Source of the DNA: Phoenix dactylifera
Taxonomy: Eukaryota > Streptophyta > Magnoliopsida > Arecales > Arecaceae
NCBI RefSeq assembly: GCF_009389715.1
Contig: NC_052409.1
Coordinates: 3,833,775 to 3,897,774 of the forward strand
Direction: 5' to 3'
DNA length: 64,000 bases
The notes below the pieces were generated by a model, which made no database searches, was not told the DNA's origin, and saw only the letters and a list, made by a program, of their open reading frames with translations. How positions within the stretch are numbered: position 1 is the first letter of the stretch; each line of letters starts with the position of its first letter. The translations under genes and the position numbers were made by a program. Below are positions 60,597-64,000 of this stretch, piece by piece.

Positions 60597-62741
60597 CTAT
60601 GATTTTTTCACCAAGACAAAAATAGCTACTCGGTTACTGCAGTAATCGGGATGCCATTGTGTTTGATCGACATGACCAACTAGAAACTCCTCCATTGCAG
60701 CTTCCAAGAAGAACTCAAGCACAGCATCTGCCAAATAAAATAGGTCAGATCAGATCCCCTTCTGGGATAAATTTAAATATATCAACCATTAGCTTAAGAG
60801 ACTACCATCGCGGAGTTCTCCAGCGAGGAAAATTGTTGTGTGGCAGCCAGAAAGCTGCCTTAGTGTAAACAATAGATCTTCAACTGCACCTTCGCTGTAG
60901 ATCACATCCGATCCAAGTACTAAAACATTATGAGCACAAGTCAGTAAAGGAGGAAAGCTTTCATAAGAAAAAACCACACAGCAGTAAAATGCTCGTATTG
61001 GCCTCCGATGCATGGAAAACATTGCCTCTTGTAAGTGGAGGAATTATCATAAGTAGATTTCTTTTTTTCTTTTTTTTGTTATCCGAGATGAAACCAAAAA
61101 CAGCAATCTGGATCAAATTCTCGAATACTGTGGGAGCTGGAATTGGGAAAAAACCAAGAAGAGAGAAATTTATTCCGTTCGCATTTCAGAGTAGTATGGC
61201 AAATCATTAGCAGAATTGAAGCATGATTCTGAGATAGTTTTCATATTACAGCTTATCTATTTATGTTATTAGCTTTCGGATCTTCCCATAGATGGTATTT
61301 ATTATTATAATTTTTATCCCATGATTAAACCTTGAAACATCAGGATGCAATTTAATTGGGTTCTCTTGCTAACCTCTTATCCTTAGTGTTCATCTATACA
61401 TCAATCAATTTCTATTACAAAAACAAACTAAATTTTCACATTTTCTTTTCACAGCATATGAAAAAAAAAGCTGTCTAATTTCAGTTTTGTAAGTGTCTTG
61501 ATGCTTCAATGCCATGGAAAAATTTCTCAAATTCAAGCAAAAATGAAAACAGATTAGCTGGAACGTTGGCGAAATTAACTTTAATTTCAAGTCACCAGCT
61601 AATGCTCTTCAAGGAAATGGGTGCGGCAAGTCAGAAAAAAAAAGAAGTAGCCAGCCAGCTTACCAAATTCTGGCGGTGAGGGCTCGATGAACTCAGGATC
61701 CAGCTCATCACCCCATGTAAGCTCGCTGACTCGTGCCGATCCGCGGACATTCCCTTCGTCTACGTTGACTTGGACATTCTTCTTCAGGAGCCTCAGACGG
61801 TCGGGAAGATCAGTAAGTATAACATCAGCACCTAGAAGAGCAGCAATACAGCTGAAAACCACAAGCAGTTTATTTTCCAGCATTAGGCTCATCGAGCCAT
61901 GGATAAGTCTGAGCATAAAAGAAAACTTCGTTTACCCGACGAGGCCGCAGCCAGAGCCGAGTTCAACGACTCTCTTGCCCTGGAGAACCAGACTTCCTGA
62001 ATCCACAGCATGCTCCAGAAACTTGCCAAGAACTACTCCACTGTCCCACAGCACCGCCCCCGTCACTCCAGGTGTGCTCTGAATAGATATGACCTCTCTT
62101 GTTACAGTAGCAGCAGACCCGGAAATAACAGCGTTTCTTCAGTTTCATCATTTTTTTAACGATCAGTCCCCGATCTTATTCCATTTACTCTACTCTTTAC
62201 AGACGCCACCTCCAGGGAATGAGAAGTAATTGGCTAAAATCGAGGAGACTCGAAAGCAATCAAAGGGGACCTGGAACTAATTTTTCAAATTATATTTAAA
62301 CATAATATAAAGCTTTTCCTTTTTAATGGCTTTGAACCGGCACGCTTCAGCTGACGAGTAGAGCAATATGAATCAACCGGGCTCCGCCCGCAAATCAGGC
62401 GTTGCGGTCGAAACCACAAAAAAAAACCCTAGTTGAGCCCGGAAGGGAAAAAGAAGAGGACGGATGGGGGGGGGGGAGAGAGAGAGAGAGAGAGCAATAT
62501 AATAATAATATACCATGGAAGAAGGGGATTGGAGGATGGAGAGGTGATGGCCGCAGGCGTCGAGGCGGAGGGAGATGGAGGAGTGGCGGACGAACTCGTT
62601 CTGCCTCCGCGACGCCGGCTGCTGGATCGTCCACAGCAGCAGGATCTCCTCCGCCGCCTCTTCCACCACCCGCACCGCCGCCCCGTACGACCCCACCGTC
62701 CTCATCGCCGCCGCCGCCTCCTCGTCGTCCCTCGACTTCAT
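60597..62741 (-). CDS. METTL21-type protein-lysine methyltransferase
   Basis: A class I (seven-beta-strand) SAM-dependent methyltransferase of the METTL21 family (methyltransf_16), members of which methylate lysines on chaperones or translation factors; the plant substrate is unknown. Five minus-strand exons join in frame: 62741-62514, 62078-61936, 61851-61664, 60919-60806 and 60727-60597, giving 267 residues. Key blocks are LDACGHHLSILQSP, TPGVTGAVLWDSGVVLGKFL, VVELGSGCGLVG (SAM-binding motif I, about 113-124), ILTDLPDRLRLLKKNV, LTWGDELDPEF, VLGSDVIYSE, TIFLAGELRD and QTQWHPDYCSNRV. The first exon is Ala/Glu-rich at its start. Intron 1 contains (AG)n and an 11-G run. The ATG at 62739-62741 is the first in the frame. 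The reading is close to the Arabidopsis homologue as I recall it. Confidence 0.92.
62466..62494. repeat. G run plus (AG)n microsatellite in intron 1 of the methyltransferase gene
   Basis: Eleven G (62466-62476) followed by about nine AG units. It lies just inside the intron, 20 bases from the exon 1 donor. Confidence 0.85.
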
Positions 62742-63049
62742 GCCTTCCGTAGTCTTCTTTTGACCGGACCAAAGAGTCGAAACGCGGAGAATCTCACCCC
62801 CCCGCTCCCGGGATCCCTTAGCACAGCCGCCGCCACAAGTAGGGTTTCAAAGTCGCTCGCCAGGTCCCAACTCCGAGGGGAGGACGCAAACCAGCCGGCT
62901 GCGCCCCGATGCACGTTCGTCGTCAACCTTTACGGTACGCTGCTATGATCTTAGCACGTGCCTGCGCGGGGAGTGATTTGATGTACGGATCGATTTCATT
63001 AAGATAAATACGTAAGATATGATCAACGAACTCCGTGCCCATGGGATCG

Positions 63050-63710
63050 TGGGTTTTTTTTTTCAAAAGCCGCTGCATTTCAACTTATATAAGTCTGGCG
63101 GGAGTACAAACGGTCAAATCAAGTAAAAGTAAATAATATAAAGAATGTATAATATTAGCTAGGCAACCTCTCCAAAATGCCGGACTATATATGAGGCGAC
63201 CCAGTCTACTGTACCGTTCGCTTCTCGATACACATGAGCTATCCGAAAAGAGGTCAGCTTCCTCACCAATGTACGAGTATTCCATATCAAAGGGTGGCCA
63301 ACTCCGTATCCATCTGCTCTCCGAATCCAATCAATCACTATGAACGAATCATCCTTAAAGAATAAGCTTTCAACCCCCACCATCCATCTCGCATACAATA
63401 TGCTCTCCCATGCTGCCCGTAGTTCCACTCTCACTACGGTCGGTTCAAGTATGCTCCGCCCTCCGGCTGCTATAAAACTACCTTCATAATTCATAATCAC
63501 AAAACTCATTCCCCTATAAACAAACACTATCACACGCCATACCTCCATCCAAATTCATCTTGAGATAGCTAGAACACACCATACCTCCATCCAAATTCAT
63601 CTTGAGACAGCTAGTAGGTGTTCTACTTTTTCGAGAACCCGCCTCTCTCACTCTTCTACTTCGATGTAAGCCGCCACACGACCAGAAATTGAAGCTAATA
63701 TCCATTGCGA
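63050..63710 (-). mobile_element. LINE RNase H fragment, minus strand, with internal 40-bp duplication
   Basis: A T run at 63053-63064 is the poly(A) tail of a minus-strand LINE. The frame 63548-63159 encodes most of an RNase H domain: VELRAAWESILYARW (catalytic Glu), FFKDDSFIVIDWIRRAD (Asp) and HVYREANGTVDWVASY (last Asp). Upstream, the part for LKMNLDGGM (first Asp) is present twice because a segment of about 40 bp is duplicated in tandem (about 63537-63616), and a frameshift separates the two halves. ATCGTGG occurs at both edges (about 63046 and 63723), too short to call a target-site duplication. Confidence 0.75.
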
Positions 63711-63732
63711 GCCACGATGTACAATCGTGGCA

Positions 63733-63753
63733 ACAGCAGCAGCAGCAGCAGCA
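63733..63753. repeat. (CAG)n trinucleotide repeat
   Basis: About seven CAG units next to the LINE fragment. No coding context is apparent. Confidence 0.85.
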
Positions 63754-64000
63754 TTAGCTGCTTCTCACCCAGGATGATAATGCACTCACCGGGATTGTTC
63801 GAGCGAGAAGAATCCATCCTCATTTTGGGCACTGACAAGAAAATAGAATCCGATCCCCACAAGGTGCCCACCTAACAAAAGCTTCCCAATCTTCCTGCTG
63901 CTTTCTGAAAAATCGCTAACAATAAAAATTATGGAATTATAAGTGTGTTCGTCCTTCTTCAAATCGCTCTACATACTTAAAAAGACTTTTGTGTTAACAA
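63754..64000. other. Window end, nothing recognised
   Basis: No coding frame or repeat boundary can be supported in the last bases. Confidence 0.3.

Noticed and set aside
62395-62948. Several frames of 116-171 codons on both strands over the methyltransferase first exon
   Set aside because: They are shadows of a GC-rich exon and of (AG)n/G-run sequence. Only the minus-strand frame starting at 62741 splices into the family sequence.
1-64000. CRISPR arrays, bacterial operons, defence islands or phage genes
   Set aside because: No regularly spaced repeats, Shine-Dalgarno-led gene strings or bacterial proteins are present. All supported genes are intron-containing or plant-family genes.

Overview
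The window looks like nuclear chromosomal DNA of a flowering plant. The genes have short exons with GT-AG introns of up to about 3.2 kb, the intergenic DNA is AT-rich, and it carries L1-type LINE copies, an Au-type SINE and MITE-like elements. The proteins fit a monocot, and a non-grass monocot such as a palm is my best guess; that part is inference, not proof. There are no bacterial operons, CRISPR arrays or phage genes.

Six protein-coding genes can be assembled from reading frame plus splice sites. From left to right: the 3' end of mitochondrial dihydroorotate dehydrogenase (+, 1133-3556, 5' part outside the window); a single-exon DUF4408/DUF761 membrane protein (+, 13202-14065); a TMEM53/DUF829-type alpha/beta hydrolase in four exons (+, 24830-27614); an HMGB6-like chromatin protein in eight exons (-, 31457-32808); a BRO1-domain protein with a predicted N-terminal lipid anchor (+, 45631-56273, 12 coding exons); an NDR1/HIN1-like LEA_2 protein in one exon (-, 57791-58528); and a METTL21-type lysine methyltransferase in five exons (-, 60597-62741). 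That is six complete genes plus the partial first one. They belong to unrelated housekeeping or stress pathways and show no sign of acting together.

The rest is intergenic and intronic DNA rich in mobile elements. A recent 5'-truncated LINE (39310-41263) has an open 638-codon frame, a poly(A) tail and a near-perfect target-site duplication. At least six shorter LINE 3' ends lie on the minus strand (about 7.07, 20.2, 22.4, 23.7, 43.8 and 63.1 kb), and two of these also have clear target-site duplications. A relic of the LINE reverse-transcriptase region lies near 30.3 kb. A MITE at 19014-19494 has long terminal inverted repeats and a TAC duplication. An Au-type SINE sits in a BRO1-gene intron, flanked by a 12-bp duplication. 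Several local tandem duplications and dispersed repeat pairs are also recorded.

I found no convincing new biological system. The most informative observations are the insertion junctions, an optional 27-nt exon in the BRO1 gene, a Cys/His cluster ahead of the HMG box, and a few unusual low-complexity blocks.
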